Source: JBMHDW01 sp049889175 (GTDB lineage Bacteria > Pseudomonadota > Gammaproteobacteria > Comchoanobacterales > Comchoanobacteraceae). From it: 64,000 nucleotides of DNA. The notes beneath the pieces were generated by a model. The model did no database searches. It saw nothing but the letters and a program-made list of their open reading frames with translations, and was not told the origin of the DNA. The translations under genes and the position numbers were made by a program. The stretch spans positions 62,001 through 126,000 of the forward strand of contig JBMHDW010000007.1 of the NCBI GenBank assembly GCA_049889175.1. Reading direction: 5' to 3'. This document shows positions 33,715 through 42,286 of this stretch, one piece after another. Position 1 is the stretch's first letter, and each line of letters begins with the position of its first letter.

Positions 33715-35406
33715 TTATCCTCTCATGGCTTTTGCTGTTTTATTCCAGTGACGATGTGCACGGGATTTATCTCGATCATTTACAATATGAGCTTTAAGTA
33801 AAATGACAGTTTCGATCTTTTGGGTTGATGATGATTTATCAGTATTGGGGCCATGTGGAAGCCTTGAGTTTGATTCATCTTGTATGAGTGATGTTAAACC
33901 ACCAATCACGGCAATTTCATTATCAAATAACCTTACAATGGTATCAACTTGTGTTGTTGATATCTTCGGCAAGTTAATGTAGCTTTCAGTTGATTTAGAG
34001 GTATCATTATTTTGACCTGTACCGCTAACCAGTGTTCGCTCAGTTGTGATGTGACTAATAGACGGTCTCAAATGAATGGTCACTAAGTCTCTTTGCTCTT
34101 GTTCATCATGAATAATGCTTGGCACAATGTAAAAAGCAATGCCTGAGAACAGTGCTTCTTTTTCAACATTGTTGGTGGTTGTTGAGTTATTAGAATTACT
34201 GTTTGTTGTGTTGGTTGATTGTGTTGCAAAATATTTTTCTTCACCCACTTTGATTACTGCAAGCTGGTTATTCATGGCTGAAATTTTAGGACTTGAAATG
34301 ACCTCAACCTTTCCTTGCTTTTCAAGGAAATTAATAGCAGCGGCAAAGTCACTACCATCTGCGGCAGTAACGCCTGCTTTATTCCAATCAAACTTTAGGA
34401 CAGGCATATCAGGATCGGCCAGATTAACACCACCATTGCCAAATTTACCTGTGTTAAAGGTAAGATTAAGACCTTTACGTGATTTATTATCCAAGGCCAC
34501 TTGGAGAATTCTGGCTTCTATGATGACTTGTTGAGTTGCAATCTCTCGAATGGAATCAAGATACAGTTGTACATTACGATGTTCTTCTTTAAAAGCAGTA
34601 ACAGCCATGATACCAAGATTTTGATCAATGGTAACTTGCTTTTTTACAGCATTAACTTTACTGATGTCAGCTCTGGATGATTCTGTTTCTTCTGTGATGG
34701 CGGTCTCACTCGTTTGATTGTCATCAGCATCAATAATTTGTCTGACTGTAGATTCAAGATTGCTCCAGAACTCAGAGTTATCATATTCTGTGGTTAAACT
34801 TGCAGCTGAGTTTTGATTATTATTGCTGTTGTTACTAGAGTTGGTTTGGCTAGATATGTCCATATTAGAGCTTCCACTTCGCTTTATTCCAATATGGTCT
34901 ATTTGATAAAATCGTGTATCAGGGCGCTTGGGCTCTACAATCCATGTGGATGGACCAGCTTCTGTAAATTGGATGTCATAGGTCTTCTCTAAGGCCATGC
35001 GAATCACTTTTGGTGTTGTGTTTTTTAAGTTGATTGAGAGTGACTGAGGTATACCTGGATTAAGAATATAATTTTCATCAGTCGCTTCTGATAAATGCTC
35101 AAAAAATGCGTTGTAATTTTCATTTCTGGCAGCAAACGTTTCGATAACCTTATCTTCTAGGGCGTTATTTGCAGCATTTTCTGATGATAGTTCGCTAAGC
35201 ATGCGATCATCTTCCTCATCAATCCATGAAAAGTAATCTTCGGTTAGGTGCTTATTATCAGAAAAACTTTCAATTTCTTGTTCTTCTTCAATTTTGAAAT
35301 CATCGGCAATGATGCTGTTGGATTCTTGTGCATCATTCATACTGCAACCGCTCAAGATGAAAAGTAAGGGGGTTGCTAACACAATATTGCAGCTTAATTT
35401 GTTCAT
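33715..35406 (-). CDS. mshL: MSHA outer-membrane secretin
   Basis: The outer-membrane pore of the pilus, 563 residues. The signal peptide ends in the lipobox LSGC (residue 21), so it is a lipoprotein. An acidic region (about 30-100) precedes an STN/N0 domain (about 125-165, SINLKNTTPKVIRMALEKTY), then a Ser/Asn/Gln-rich loop (NSSNNSNNNQNSAAS), an N1-type domain, and the secretin beta-barrel core (about 310-550) with VEVISSPKISAMNNQLAVIK and IAVIGGLTSLIQDESNSR, the secretin signature. A second Asn/Thr-rich stretch (NTTNSNSNNSTTTNN) lies at the gate region. The start is followed closely upstream by mshK. Confidence 0.93.
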   Translation of the reverse strand: MNKLSCNIVLATPLLFILSGCSMNDAQESNSIIADDFKIEEEQEIESFSDNKHLTEDYFSWIDEEDDRMLSELSSENAANNALEDKVIETFAARNENYNAFFEHLSEATDENYILNPGIPQSLSINLKNTTPKVIRMALEKTYDIQFTEAGPSTWIVEPKRPDTRFYQIDHIGIKRSGSSNMDISSQTNSSNNSNNNQNSAASLTTEYDNSEFWSNLESTVRQIIDADDNQTSETAITEETESSRADISKVNAVKKQVTIDQNLGIMAVTAFKEEHRNVQLYLDSIREIATQQVIIEARILQVALDNKSRKGLNLTFNTGKFGNGGVNLADPDMPVLKFDWNKAGVTAADGSDFAAAINFLEKQGKVEVISSPKISAMNNQLAVIKVGEEKYFATQSTNTTNSNSNNSTTTNNVEKEALFSGIAFYIVPSIIHDEQEQRDLVTIHLRPSISHITTERTLVSGTGQNNDTSKSTESYINLPKISTTQVDTIVRLFDNEIAVIGGLTSLIQDESNSRLPHGPNTDKSSSTQKIETVILLKAHIVNDRDKSRAHRHWNKTAKAMRG

Positions 35407-35516
35407 CTGTGAACTCCTAATCCATGTCTTTCTATCATTGCTAAATTTGACAATGCTGTCAAGAAAAACTCTAGTTTTGTGGTGGCTTTTGTGAATATTT
35501 GAGCTTGCTTTTTGGT

Positions 35517-35831
35517 TTACCGAGTTTTGTTTTGAGTGCTTGGGTTAAGCTCGAGTGTGAATGTCTGTTGGCCATTCCCTTTGGTGATGACAACCTTATC
35601 TGGATGTATTTCCTTGATCGTAGCATTACCTATCATTTGGTTTTGTGTGTAAGTTGAGCCGTTGATACTGGCAGCTAATTGTTGCGTTTTTCTTTGTTTG
35701 TAAATGGTGGTGAGGTTATAGTCATCGATTGATTTCATGGGGTGCTTAAATATGCTGTCAGAACAAATTTCATTCGCTAAAAGTGTTGTTAAGGGGGTTA
35801 AGCATAATAAAAGTAATAATCTGACGATCAT
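35517..35831 (-). CDS. mshK: MSHA biogenesis protein MshK, PilP/GspC-like
   Basis: A 104-residue exported protein: signal peptide MIVRLLLLLCLTPLTTLLAN, then a small beta domain (about 60-98, QLAASINGSTYTQNQMIGNA ... DKVVITKGNGQQTFTLEL), as in the HR domain of GspC/PilP, which contacts the secretin. Identified mainly by position between the PilO-like and secretin genes. Two bases separate it from mshJ upstream; a 110-base gap follows before mshL. Confidence 0.82.
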   Translation of the reverse strand: MIVRLLLLLCLTPLTTLLANEICSDSIFKHPMKSIDDYNLTTIYKQRKTQQLAASINGSTYTQNQMIGNATIKEIHPDKVVITKGNGQQTFTLELNPSTQNKTR

Positions 35832-35833
35832 GA

Positions 35834-36388
35834 TTAGCTCCTTGATAGAATGTGTGTTTCAAACTCTGCTGTAATGGGTTGTGCATCATCGCTTTCTTTT
35901 TTCTCTAGGGTAATCTTATTCCAGTGAATGGGGAGATTGTATGCTGCAATATCTTTAAGTGCGGCAATGAAGTTACATATCCCGTCGCCTGAAATTGTGG
36001 TATGATTGCGCTTGACAGTAATGCCTGCTGATTTTAACGTTTTACTAAGCTTGTTATTCATGGGTTGGGTCATGTGGTGTGTTGTAGTTAGGTTATGGCG
36101 ATCGATGGCTTTCTTGACTTTGGTCATCACGACATTTTCATCGGTCAAATCAGATTCTTTCAGGCCATAATTTTGGAGGTTGCGTATTTGCTTTTGGTTG
36201 CGGGTGTCCTTTTTTGCGAGATTATCGATTTGCTTTTGGTGGTCGGCCAAGATGCTGTTTGAAGCTGGTATTACGTAATAATACCAGTATATTGGGCAAG
36301 CAATAGAGAGTAGGATGAGGATAATTCGGGTCGATATGTTAAGGATAGATGATTGATTATCCAATTTGTTTTGCAGCGTATGCAGCAT
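35834..36388 (-). CDS. mshJ: MSHA biogenesis protein MshJ, PilO-like
   Basis: A 184-residue bitopic inner-membrane protein: short cytoplasmic N-terminus, one helix (about 22-42, IILILLSIACPIYWYYYVIP), a coiled coil (about 45-80, ILADHQKQIDNLAKKDTRNQ), and a small ferredoxin-like periplasmic domain (about 120-180) with GDGICNFIAALKDIAAYNLP. This is the PilO/GspM layout, which forms the inner-membrane alignment complex with MshI and MshK. Confidence 0.85.
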   Translation of the reverse strand: MLHTLQNKLDNQSSILNISTRIILILLSIACPIYWYYYVIPASNSILADHQKQIDNLAKKDTRNQKQIRNLQNYGLKESDLTDENVVMTKVKKAIDRHNLTTTHHMTQPMNNKLSKTLKSAGITVKRNHTTISGDGICNFIAALKDIAAYNLPIHWNKITLEKKESDDAQPITAEFETHILSRS

Positions 36389-36403
36389 ATGACTCCTTAA
36401 TGG

Positions 36404-37888
36404 CTAGGTTGATTGTATCAAAAACTCAACGGGTTGATTTGGATTTGTCGGTAATTTAGCTCTTTCGTTGGGTGGGAGCCGTGAAAGCGCTATTTCAGCT
36501 TGTGTTGGTTTGGCTGCAATGGTTTTTATCGTGTTGTTGGTATTGATGTCAGGGTTATTAATAACTTGATTATTGATGAGCGATACAAGGCTTTGTGTGC
36601 TGTATGAGTCAACCTGTTGTCCTGAAATGCTAAGTGATCCTTTGCTGGTGTTAATCTCAAGAACTTTGGTCCATATTTTGGGGGTGTTTGCGTTATTTTT
36701 ATTGATTTCAGCAAAGCTTTCGTTGATGGTGTCAAGGATTTCTCCGATATGCATATTGGGTGTTGATAGTTCAGGTGATCCGATGGCAATGATTTGGTTC
36801 TCGGTTTGGTAATTCTTGGCTTTATCTTCAAGTTCTTTGCTTTTACTTTGTGCGGCTTCAAGTCTTTGTTGTGATTGTTTTTGTTTATTGATCTCTTGTG
36901 CGTATAAAAGGCCGGTTGTCATGCTGCTGATTAAAAGAGTCAGGCCCAGGCGTTCAAGTGTAATTTTATTTGTGTAATAGCGCCAATCTTTAACAATTTC
37001 TTTGTCCATGGTTAGATTGATGTATCGATTAGGAGCTCTATCGTTATCAAGATTAAATGTACATAATGCCAGCAATGCTTCAATGCTTGAGGTTTTGCCG
37101 TTGGTTTTGAACATAAGTCTTGGATGATGTGATATATCATCTAATTGAATGCCAATTTTCTTCGAAAGCTGTTCGATATTAACTTTGTTTTTACTGGGGT
37201 CCTCAACAAATATCTTACCTAATTTAATGTCTGTTGTATTTGTTTTTGTAAGCAAGATATTAATGATGTGATTAATGGTGTTGGAGAAGTTTTCATCATT
37301 TAAGCACGGAAGAGGGATGATGTTTGCAATGCCCTCGGTTGAGTGTATGTAAGCCCGAGATAGCTTTGGGCCTAAAAAGATGCTAAGGATGGGTTTGCTG
37401 TCGATGTATTGGGTGCTTGCAATGCCATTAGGTGCTAAATCTAAAACACTTAGTGAGTTGATCGAGTGGCTGTATCGCTGAAAGGTAGATTCGATACTAT
37501 CTATGAAAGTATTTTGGCATCTAAAAGCAAATAATTTATCGTCTGAATGAGCGACTGGTGTAAAGTCCAATGATGTGGTTTTGTGGCTTGTTTTATGTTG
37601 TGTGGCAATCCGTTTGTTGAGTTCAGATTTATCAATGTCTTGTGCATTGGTTTTGTAGGCTAAGATTTCGTAATCACTGGGTGATAGAATGATGTGCCTT
37701 TGTGTGTACTTTAGTTGAAATAGATGAAATATATCATTATCTGAGTTGATTTGATTGCGATCGACGGAAAAGGATTTAATAACAGAAATTTGATCCTGTT
37801 TTTTGTGTGCGATGATGCAGTGAATCAGGTGATCGTCAACCAGCATGGTTGCACGATATTTTGAGTTTCTGTGTCCTGAGTTGTCCAT
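36404..37888 (-). CDS. mshI: MSHA biogenesis protein MshI, PilM-PilN-like
   Basis: First gene of the msh operon, 494 residues. The N-terminal two-thirds (about 1-290) is a PilM-like actin-fold cytoplasmic domain (AYKTNAQDIDKSELNKRIA, NSLSVLDLAPNGIASTQ, ILSIFLGPKLSRAYIHST). Then a PilN-like part: INLTMDKEIVKDWRYYTNKI, which resembles the PilN N-terminal motif, a transmembrane helix at about 312-330 (LGLTLLISSMTTGLLYAQEI), a coiled coil, and a periplasmic domain. So PilM and PilN functions are joined in one chain. AAAGGA precedes the ATG; a strong promoter is upstream. Confidence 0.88.
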   Translation of the reverse strand: MDNSGHRNSKYRATMLVDDHLIHCIIAHKKQDQISVIKSFSVDRNQINSDNDIFHLFQLKYTQRHIILSPSDYEILAYKTNAQDIDKSELNKRIATQHKTSHKTTSLDFTPVAHSDDKLFAFRCQNTFIDSIESTFQRYSHSINSLSVLDLAPNGIASTQYIDSKPILSIFLGPKLSRAYIHSTEGIANIIPLPCLNDENFSNTINHIINILLTKTNTTDIKLGKIFVEDPSKNKVNIEQLSKKIGIQLDDISHHPRLMFKTNGKTSSIEALLALCTFNLDNDRAPNRYINLTMDKEIVKDWRYYTNKITLERLGLTLLISSMTTGLLYAQEINKQKQSQQRLEAAQSKSKELEDKAKNYQTENQIIAIGSPELSTPNMHIGEILDTINESFAEINKNNANTPKIWTKVLEINTSKGSLSISGQQVDSYSTQSLVSLINNQVINNPDINTNNTIKTIAAKPTQAEIALSRLPPNERAKLPTNPNQPVEFLIQST

Positions 37889-37914
37889 GATAATCCTTTA
37901 TCCGCTGAAATTTT

Positions 37915-37943
37915 ATTATGGTCTTATCAGATCTGGTTGTCAA
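37915..37943 (-). promoter_or_regulatory. Promoter of the msh operon
   Basis: On the minus strand a perfect TTGACA (37938-37943), a 17-base spacer, and CATAAT (37915-37920). The predicted start point is about 20 bases before the mshI ATG. It is back to back with the tpiA promoter, 19 bases apart. Confidence 0.75.
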
Positions 37944-37962
37944 TTATCCCATGATATTATCG

Positions 37963-37991
37963 TTGGCATTTTGGTGTAAATCGTCTATATT
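37963..37991 (+). promoter_or_regulatory. Promoter of tpiA (and probably secG-tRNA-nuo)
   Basis: TTGGCA (37963-37968), 17-base spacer, TATATT (37986-37991); the start point would be about 22 bases before the tpiA ATG at 38020. No other promoter was obvious before nuoA, so a long transcript is possible. Confidence 0.7.
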
Positions 37992-38019
37992 GTAGTCTCT
38001 TAATATGTAGAGGTAGTAT

Positions 38020-38748
38020 ATGTTAATCGCTGCAAATTGGAAAATGAATGGTACGTTAGATCAGCTCCAATCTTGGATGGCTGGTTTGAAAAATGATGTT
38101 GGTCATGATTTGGTGTTATTCCCACCTTATCACTTATTGAGTGCCATAAAGGAAAATGATTTATTTAGTTTTGGCGGACAGGATTTTTATCCCAAAGATG
38201 CTGGTGCGTTGACCGGAGCTGTTTCGGGTGTGATGTTGCAGGGTGTTGGTGCTCAATGGGCTATTGTTGGGCACTCTGAGCGTCGGGAGCTATTCGGTGA
38301 TGATAATGATGTAGTGTATCAAAAGTATCATTATGCTCACTCTGTGGGGTTGAAGCCTATTTTGTGTGTTGGTGAGTCGCTCGAAACTCGACAAAACCAT
38401 TCTGCCGAAACATTTGTGGTTGATCAGATTAAAAGTGCTCTGAAAAACTTGCCAAAACAGGAAGATCCTCTTATAATCGCATACGAACCTATCTGGGCTA
38501 TTGGGTCTGGTTTGGTTCCAGATGATGATGCAATTGAGCGCATGCACACCGTTATCCATCAGTATGTGACAGAGCAGGGTTTTCATGTTAAAGTGCTGTA
38601 TGGTGGTAGTGTTAAGCCGTCAAATGTAGCAGCGTTATCAAGCATACCTTATGTTGATGGGTTTTTGGTTGGTGGCGCGTCATTGAAAATAAAAGATTTT
38701 AACGAGGTAATTAGATTATGCAAAATGTCGTCGCATTCATCCACATAA
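38020..38748 (+). CDS. tpiA: Triosephosphate isomerase
   Basis: Interconverts dihydroxyacetone phosphate and glyceraldehyde 3-phosphate. The product is 242 residues, a TIM barrel. Motifs: MLIAANWKMNG with the catalytic Lys, AIVGHSERRELFGDD with the catalytic His, IIAYEPIWAIGSG with the catalytic Glu, and VLYGGSVKPSN and DGFLVGGASLK near the end for phosphate binding. Slightly short (E. coli 255) but all catalytic residues are present. It overlaps secG by 31 bases. Confidence 0.97.
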   Translation: MLIAANWKMNGTLDQLQSWMAGLKNDVGHDLVLFPPYHLLSAIKENDLFSFGGQDFYPKDAGALTGAVSGVMLQGVGAQWAIVGHSERRELFGDDNDVVYQKYHYAHSVGLKPILCVGESLETRQNHSAETFVVDQIKSALKNLPKQEDPLIIAYEPIWAIGSGLVPDDDAIERMHTVIHQYVTEQGFHVKVLYGGSVKPSNVAALSSIPYVDGFLVGGASLKIKDFNEVIRLCKMSSHSST

Positions 38749-38942
38749 TTATATGTGTGCTTTTAATCACTATGGTGCTGATGCAGCGCGGTAAAGGTGG
38801 TGATGGTTTGACAACTGGAAATAATGCTGGTTATTTCGGAAGCTCAGGATCAGGAAACTTATTAACGCGATTGACTACTGGCCTTGCCATTGGTTTTTTT
38901 GTAACATGTTTAACATTAGGTGTCATGTCTGCGGGCGCTTAA
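38718..38942 (+). CDS. secG: Protein translocase subunit SecG
   Basis: A 74-residue accessory subunit of the SecYEG channel. Two transmembrane helices: residues 3-21 (NVVAFIHIIICVLLITMVLM) and 52-72 (LTTGLAIGFFVTCLTLGVM), separated by the family's QRGKGGD ... GNNAGYFGSSGSGNLLTRLT motif. It begins inside the 3' end of tpiA. The tpiA-secG-tRNA-Leu-nuo order is the one expected for this group. Confidence 0.95.
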   Translation: MQNVVAFIHIIICVLLITMVLMQRGKGGDGLTTGNNAGYFGSSGSGNLLTRLTTGLAIGFFVTCLTLGVMSAGA

Positions 38943-38961
38943 GATGTTTGGAAGTGGATAT

Positions 38962-39045
38962 GCCGAAGTGGTGGAATTGGTAGACACGCTATCTTGAGGG
39001 GGTAGTGGGTGGAAACCCGTGCCGGTTCGAATCCGGCCTTCGGCA
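38962..39045 (+). tRNA. tRNA-Leu (anticodon GAG)
   Basis: A class II tRNA of 84 bases with a long variable arm. Acceptor GCCGAAG pairs with CTTCGGC, then discriminator A; anticodon arm CTATC-TTGAGGG-GGTAG with GAG; T-arm CCGGTTCGAATCCGG. The sequence after the discriminator is ATTT, so CCA is not encoded. It lies between secG and nuoA, 14 bases before the nuoA ATG. Confidence 0.96.
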
Positions 39046-39059
39046 ATTTAGGAAGATGG

Positions 39060-39413
39060 ATGCTTGAGTATTTAAATGTGCTTATATTTGGTGGGCTAGC
39101 TTTGATCATCGGCGTGGCTCCGATGGTGTTGGGTTATTTGTGTAGCCCTAGTAATTTACATGACGCCAAACAAGAGGCCTATGAGTGTGGGTTTTCGCCT
39201 GTAGGTGATGCAAGAAAACCTTTTGATTTACGTTATTATTTGGTTGCAATCTTATTTATTCTATTTGATCTAGAAACGGCTTTCCTTTTCCCATGGGCGG
39301 TGACTTTTAGGGAGTTAGGATGGTTAGGACTTTTGTCAATGGGGCTGTTTCTTGGCGTTCTCACCATTGGGTTTTTCTATGAATGGCGAAAGGGGGCTTT
39401 GACTTGGCAGTAA
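39060..39413 (+). CDS. nuoA: NADH-quinone oxidoreductase subunit A
   Basis: A 117-residue membrane subunit of complex I. Three transmembrane helices (about 5-27, 62-82, 88-108) and the conserved loop KQEAYECGFSPVGDARKPFD before helix 2. Its Cys is part of the loop near the quinone site. The ATG at 39060 has AGGA upstream; an upstream in-frame ATG lies inside the tRNA and is not used. First gene of the nuoA-N operon. Confidence 0.93.
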   Translation: MLEYLNVLIFGGLALIIGVAPMVLGYLCSPSNLHDAKQEAYECGFSPVGDARKPFDLRYYLVAILFILFDLETAFLFPWAVTFRELGWLGLLSMGLFLGVLTIGFFYEWRKGALTWQ

Positions 39414-39880
39414 CAAAAGATCAAATACCCGACGGCGTTTATCTGACGCAGCTTGAAAAGATCTTTAATTGGGGGCGAACAGGTTCGCTTTGGCCAGTAA
39501 GTTTTGGTCTCGCCTGTTGTGCAGTTGAAATGATGCATGCTTCTACATCTCGCTATGATTTAGATCGATTTGGTATGTTGTATCGAGGAAGTCCGCGACA
39601 ATCAGATTTAATGATAGTTGCAGGGACCTTGTGTAATAAAATGGCCCCTGCATTACGACAAGTTTATGACCTAATGGGTGATCCAAAATATGTTATTTCT
39701 ATGGGGTCTTGCGCAAATGGTGGTGGTTATTATCACTATTCTTACTCTGTAGTAAGAGGCTGCGATAGGATTGTCCCAGTTGATGTTTATGTGCCAGGGT
39801 GTCCGCCAACTGCCGAAGCACTGATCTATGGTATTTTGCAGTTGATGGATCGGATCAGATCAGGGGAGATTAAGCGTTAA
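39383..39880 (+). CDS. nuoB: NADH-quinone oxidoreductase subunit B
   Basis: Peripheral subunit carrying cluster N2, the last iron-sulfur cluster before quinone. As drawn, 165 residues from the ATG inside nuoA; a TTG at 39404 with AGGGGG upstream (giving MAVTKDQIPDG) may be the real start. Cluster ligands: FGLACCAVEMMHA, SMGSCANGGGYY and VYVPGCPPTAEA. Stop overlaps nuoC start (TAATG). Confidence 0.93.
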   Translation: MAKGGFDLAVTKDQIPDGVYLTQLEKIFNWGRTGSLWPVSFGLACCAVEMMHASTSRYDLDRFGMLYRGSPRQSDLMIVAGTLCNKMAPALRQVYDLMGDPKYVISMGSCANGGGYYHYSYSVVRGCDRIVPVDVYVPGCPPTAEALIYGILQLMDRIRSGEIKR

Positions 39881-40524
39881 TGTCACTTAAAGAATTACTC
39901 AAAGAGTTGATGCCAAATCACGCTACTGTTCAAGAAGGTCATGATATGGTTGAGGTTTTGATGGTTGATGGGGATATCGACACATTTAGAATCCTTCGAG
40001 ATCATAAGGCGTTACAATTCAGTCAGTTAAGTGATGTAACAGCGGTTGACTATTCAAAGTTTGGAGAAGCTGAATGGTCTGTGAATGACGGTTGTTCAAG
40101 TTACTCCCGGGCAAGAACTCACCAAGCTTCTGATGCTCACCATGATCAACGTTTTGAAGTTGTGTATCATCTCTTATCACACCATTATCATCACCGTTTA
40201 CGCGTTAGAATAGCAATAGCTGAAGAGACACCATTAACTTCAGTTGTGGCGGTTTGGCCTTCAGCTAACTGGTTTGAAAGGGAGGTTTTTGACTTGTTTG
40301 GCATTGTTTTTAATGGTCATCCCGATTTAACGCGAATACTGACCGACTATGGTTTTGTGGGTCATCCCTTTCGAAAAGATTTTCCATTGATTGGTCATGT
40401 TGAGATGCGTTACGATGGAGAGCAAGGTCGATGTGTTTATGAGCCAGTATCCATAAAACCGAGAGTTGGGATGCCGAGAACAATACGCAAAGAAGGTGCG
40501 TATCATCGAGAAATAAAGGATTAA
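39880..40524 (+). CDS. nuoC: NADH-quinone oxidoreductase subunit C
   Basis: A 214-residue 30-kDa-type subunit of the quinone module. It is separate from nuoD, unlike the E. coli fusion. Family motif WFEREVFDLFGIVFNGHPDL then RILTDYGFVGHPFRKDFPL is complete, and the C-terminus YEPVSIKPR matches. A block of repeated histidines (HHDQ..HHYHHR) is unusual but in a variable part. Starts on the nuoB stop. Confidence 0.93.
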   Translation: MSLKELLKELMPNHATVQEGHDMVEVLMVDGDIDTFRILRDHKALQFSQLSDVTAVDYSKFGEAEWSVNDGCSSYSRARTHQASDAHHDQRFEVVYHLLSHHYHHRLRVRIAIAEETPLTSVVAVWPSANWFEREVFDLFGIVFNGHPDLTRILTDYGFVGHPFRKDFPLIGHVEMRYDGEQGRCVYEPVSIKPRVGMPRTIRKEGAYHREIKD

Positions 40525-40526
40525 AT

Positions 40527-41780
40527 GTGGTTACCACACAAGAATATACATTAAATTTTGGACCTCAGCACCCTGCGGCACATGGTGTTTTAAGACTCAT
40601 TTTACAGTGTGAGGGCGAATTGGTTGTTCGGGCTGATCCCCATATTGGTTTGCTTCATCGAGCGACTGAAAAACTTATGGAGTCCAAGCCCTATCTGCAC
40701 AACATTGGTTATATGGATCGTCTAGATTATGTTTCCATGATGTGCAATGAGCATGTTTATGTCCGCGCTATTGAGTCATTGCTAGGCATTGACGTACCAA
40801 TTAGGGCTCAATACATCCGAACAATGTTTGATGAAATCACAAGATTGTTAAATCATTTATTATGGTTAGGGGCTGCTGGAATTGATCTTGGCGCCATGAG
40901 TATGTTTCTTTATTGTTTTCGTGAGCGTGAAGACCTTATGGATATGTATGAGGCTGTTTCAGGTGCACGATTACATGCAACTTATTACCGTCCAGGAGGT
41001 GTGATTAAGGATTTGCCTCATCACATGCCTCAATTTGAAGCATCACCTTGGAAAACTCAGCAAGTAGTTGATGAGCTCAACCAGAATCGTCAAGGGTCAT
41101 TATTGGATTTTATCGAGGATTTCACACAAAGATTCCCAAAATGTATTGACCAATATGAGGCACTATTAACCGAAAATAGGGTTTGGAAACAAAGAACAGT
41201 TGGGATTGGTGTTGTCACACCTGAGCAAGCTAAGGCTTGGGGTTTTTCAGGTCCTATGTTAAGAGCATCTGGTGTTGCTTGGGATATTAGAAAGGTATCA
41301 CCTTATGCGGCATACGATCAGTTATCGTTTGAAGTTCCTATCGGGCAATCTGGTGATTGTTATGATCGCTATATGGTGCGTATTGAGGAAATGCGTCAAT
41401 CTAATCATTTGATTCAACAATGTATTGCTTGGTTGCGTGAGCACTCGGGTCCAGTGATGTCAGGTGATGCAAAAGTTTCGCCTCCAAAGCGAAAAGATAG
41501 CAAATTAGGTATGGAGGAAATGATCCATCACTATAAACTATACACTGAGGGTTTGATGGTACCTGAGGGGCGTGTATATAGTTGTATCGAAAGTCCTAAG
41601 GGAGAGTTGGGTGTTTATTTGGTTTCAGATGGTGCTAATAAACCCTACAGAGTGAAAGTTAGAGCTCCAGGTTTTGCTCACTTATCTGCATTTAATGAAT
41701 TATGTCAAGGTCATATGATAGCGGATATCCCTGCAATAATTTCAACGCTTGATGTGGTATTTGGGGAGATTGATCGATGA
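40527..41780 (+). CDS. nuoD: NADH-quinone oxidoreductase subunit D
   Basis: The 49-kDa-type subunit, 417 residues, forming the quinone pocket with NuoB. Motifs: LNFGPQHPAAHGVLRLILQ, IGLLHRATEKLME, YMDRLDYVSMMCNEH, and the C-terminal DVVFGEIDR. Start is GTG 40527 with AAAGGA upstream; an out-of-frame ATG two bases before it is not the start. Overlaps nuoE by 4 bases. Confidence 0.95.
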   Translation: MVTTQEYTLNFGPQHPAAHGVLRLILQCEGELVVRADPHIGLLHRATEKLMESKPYLHNIGYMDRLDYVSMMCNEHVYVRAIESLLGIDVPIRAQYIRTMFDEITRLLNHLLWLGAAGIDLGAMSMFLYCFREREDLMDMYEAVSGARLHATYYRPGGVIKDLPHHMPQFEASPWKTQQVVDELNQNRQGSLLDFIEDFTQRFPKCIDQYEALLTENRVWKQRTVGIGVVTPEQAKAWGFSGPMLRASGVAWDIRKVSPYAAYDQLSFEVPIGQSGDCYDRYMVRIEEMRQSNHLIQQCIAWLREHSGPVMSGDAKVSPPKRKDSKLGMEEMIHHYKLYTEGLMVPEGRVYSCIESPKGELGVYLVSDGANKPYRVKVRAPGFAHLSAFNELCQGHMIADIPAIISTLDVVFGEIDR

Positions 41781-42286
41781 GCATAATGCCAGAAATACTC
41801 ACTGAACAGATGCGTCAAGAGATTGATCAGTGGCGACAAAAGTTTCCAAAGGATCAGCCCAGGTCAGCATCATTGATGGCACTGCGAATTGTTCAAAACG
41901 AAGTGGGTTACCTGACACCTGAATGGATGACCGCAGTTGCTGAGTATTTGAATATCCCTGTTACGCAAGTATATGAAGTTGCCACTTTTTATGGTATGTA
42001 TCACCACAAACCAGTTGGTCGCTTTCACGTTAGAATATGTAATAACATTTCGTGCTGTCTCAAAGGGTCTCACCAAGCAACGGCTTATTTAAGGGATAAA
42101 TTGGGCGTAGTAGACCAACCTGTAAGTGATGATGGTCTTTTTTCACTGTCAGAAACTGAATGTCTCGCTGCATGTACTGATGCACCCGTTATGGTTGTGA
42201 ATGACCGTGAATATATTCGACAATTAACCCCAAAAAGTATTGATGATTGGATTGCCCAATGTCGTGCTCAGGAGAATCATGATTAA
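41777..42286 (+). CDS. nuoE: NADH-quinone oxidoreductase subunit E
   Basis: The 24-kDa-type subunit of the NADH module, 169 residues, thioredoxin fold holding the N1a [2Fe-2S] cluster. Ligand motifs: CNNISCCLKGS (C-x4-C) and CLAACTDAPVMVVND (C-x3-C). The helical N-terminal part contains YEVATFYGMYH. Overlaps nuoD by 4 and nuoF by 8 bases. Confidence 0.94.
   Translation: MSIMPEILTEQMRQEIDQWRQKFPKDQPRSASLMALRIVQNEVGYLTPEWMTAVAEYLNIPVTQVYEVATFYGMYHHKPVGRFHVRICNNISCCLKGSHQATAYLRDKLGVVDQPVSDDGLFSLSETECLAACTDAPVMVVNDREYIRQLTPKSIDDWIAQCRAQENHD

Noticed and set aside
39009..39059. Upstream ATG start for nuoA
   Set aside because: It lies within tRNA-Leu, and the 39060 ATG has a ribosome binding site and gives the standard NuoA N-terminus.
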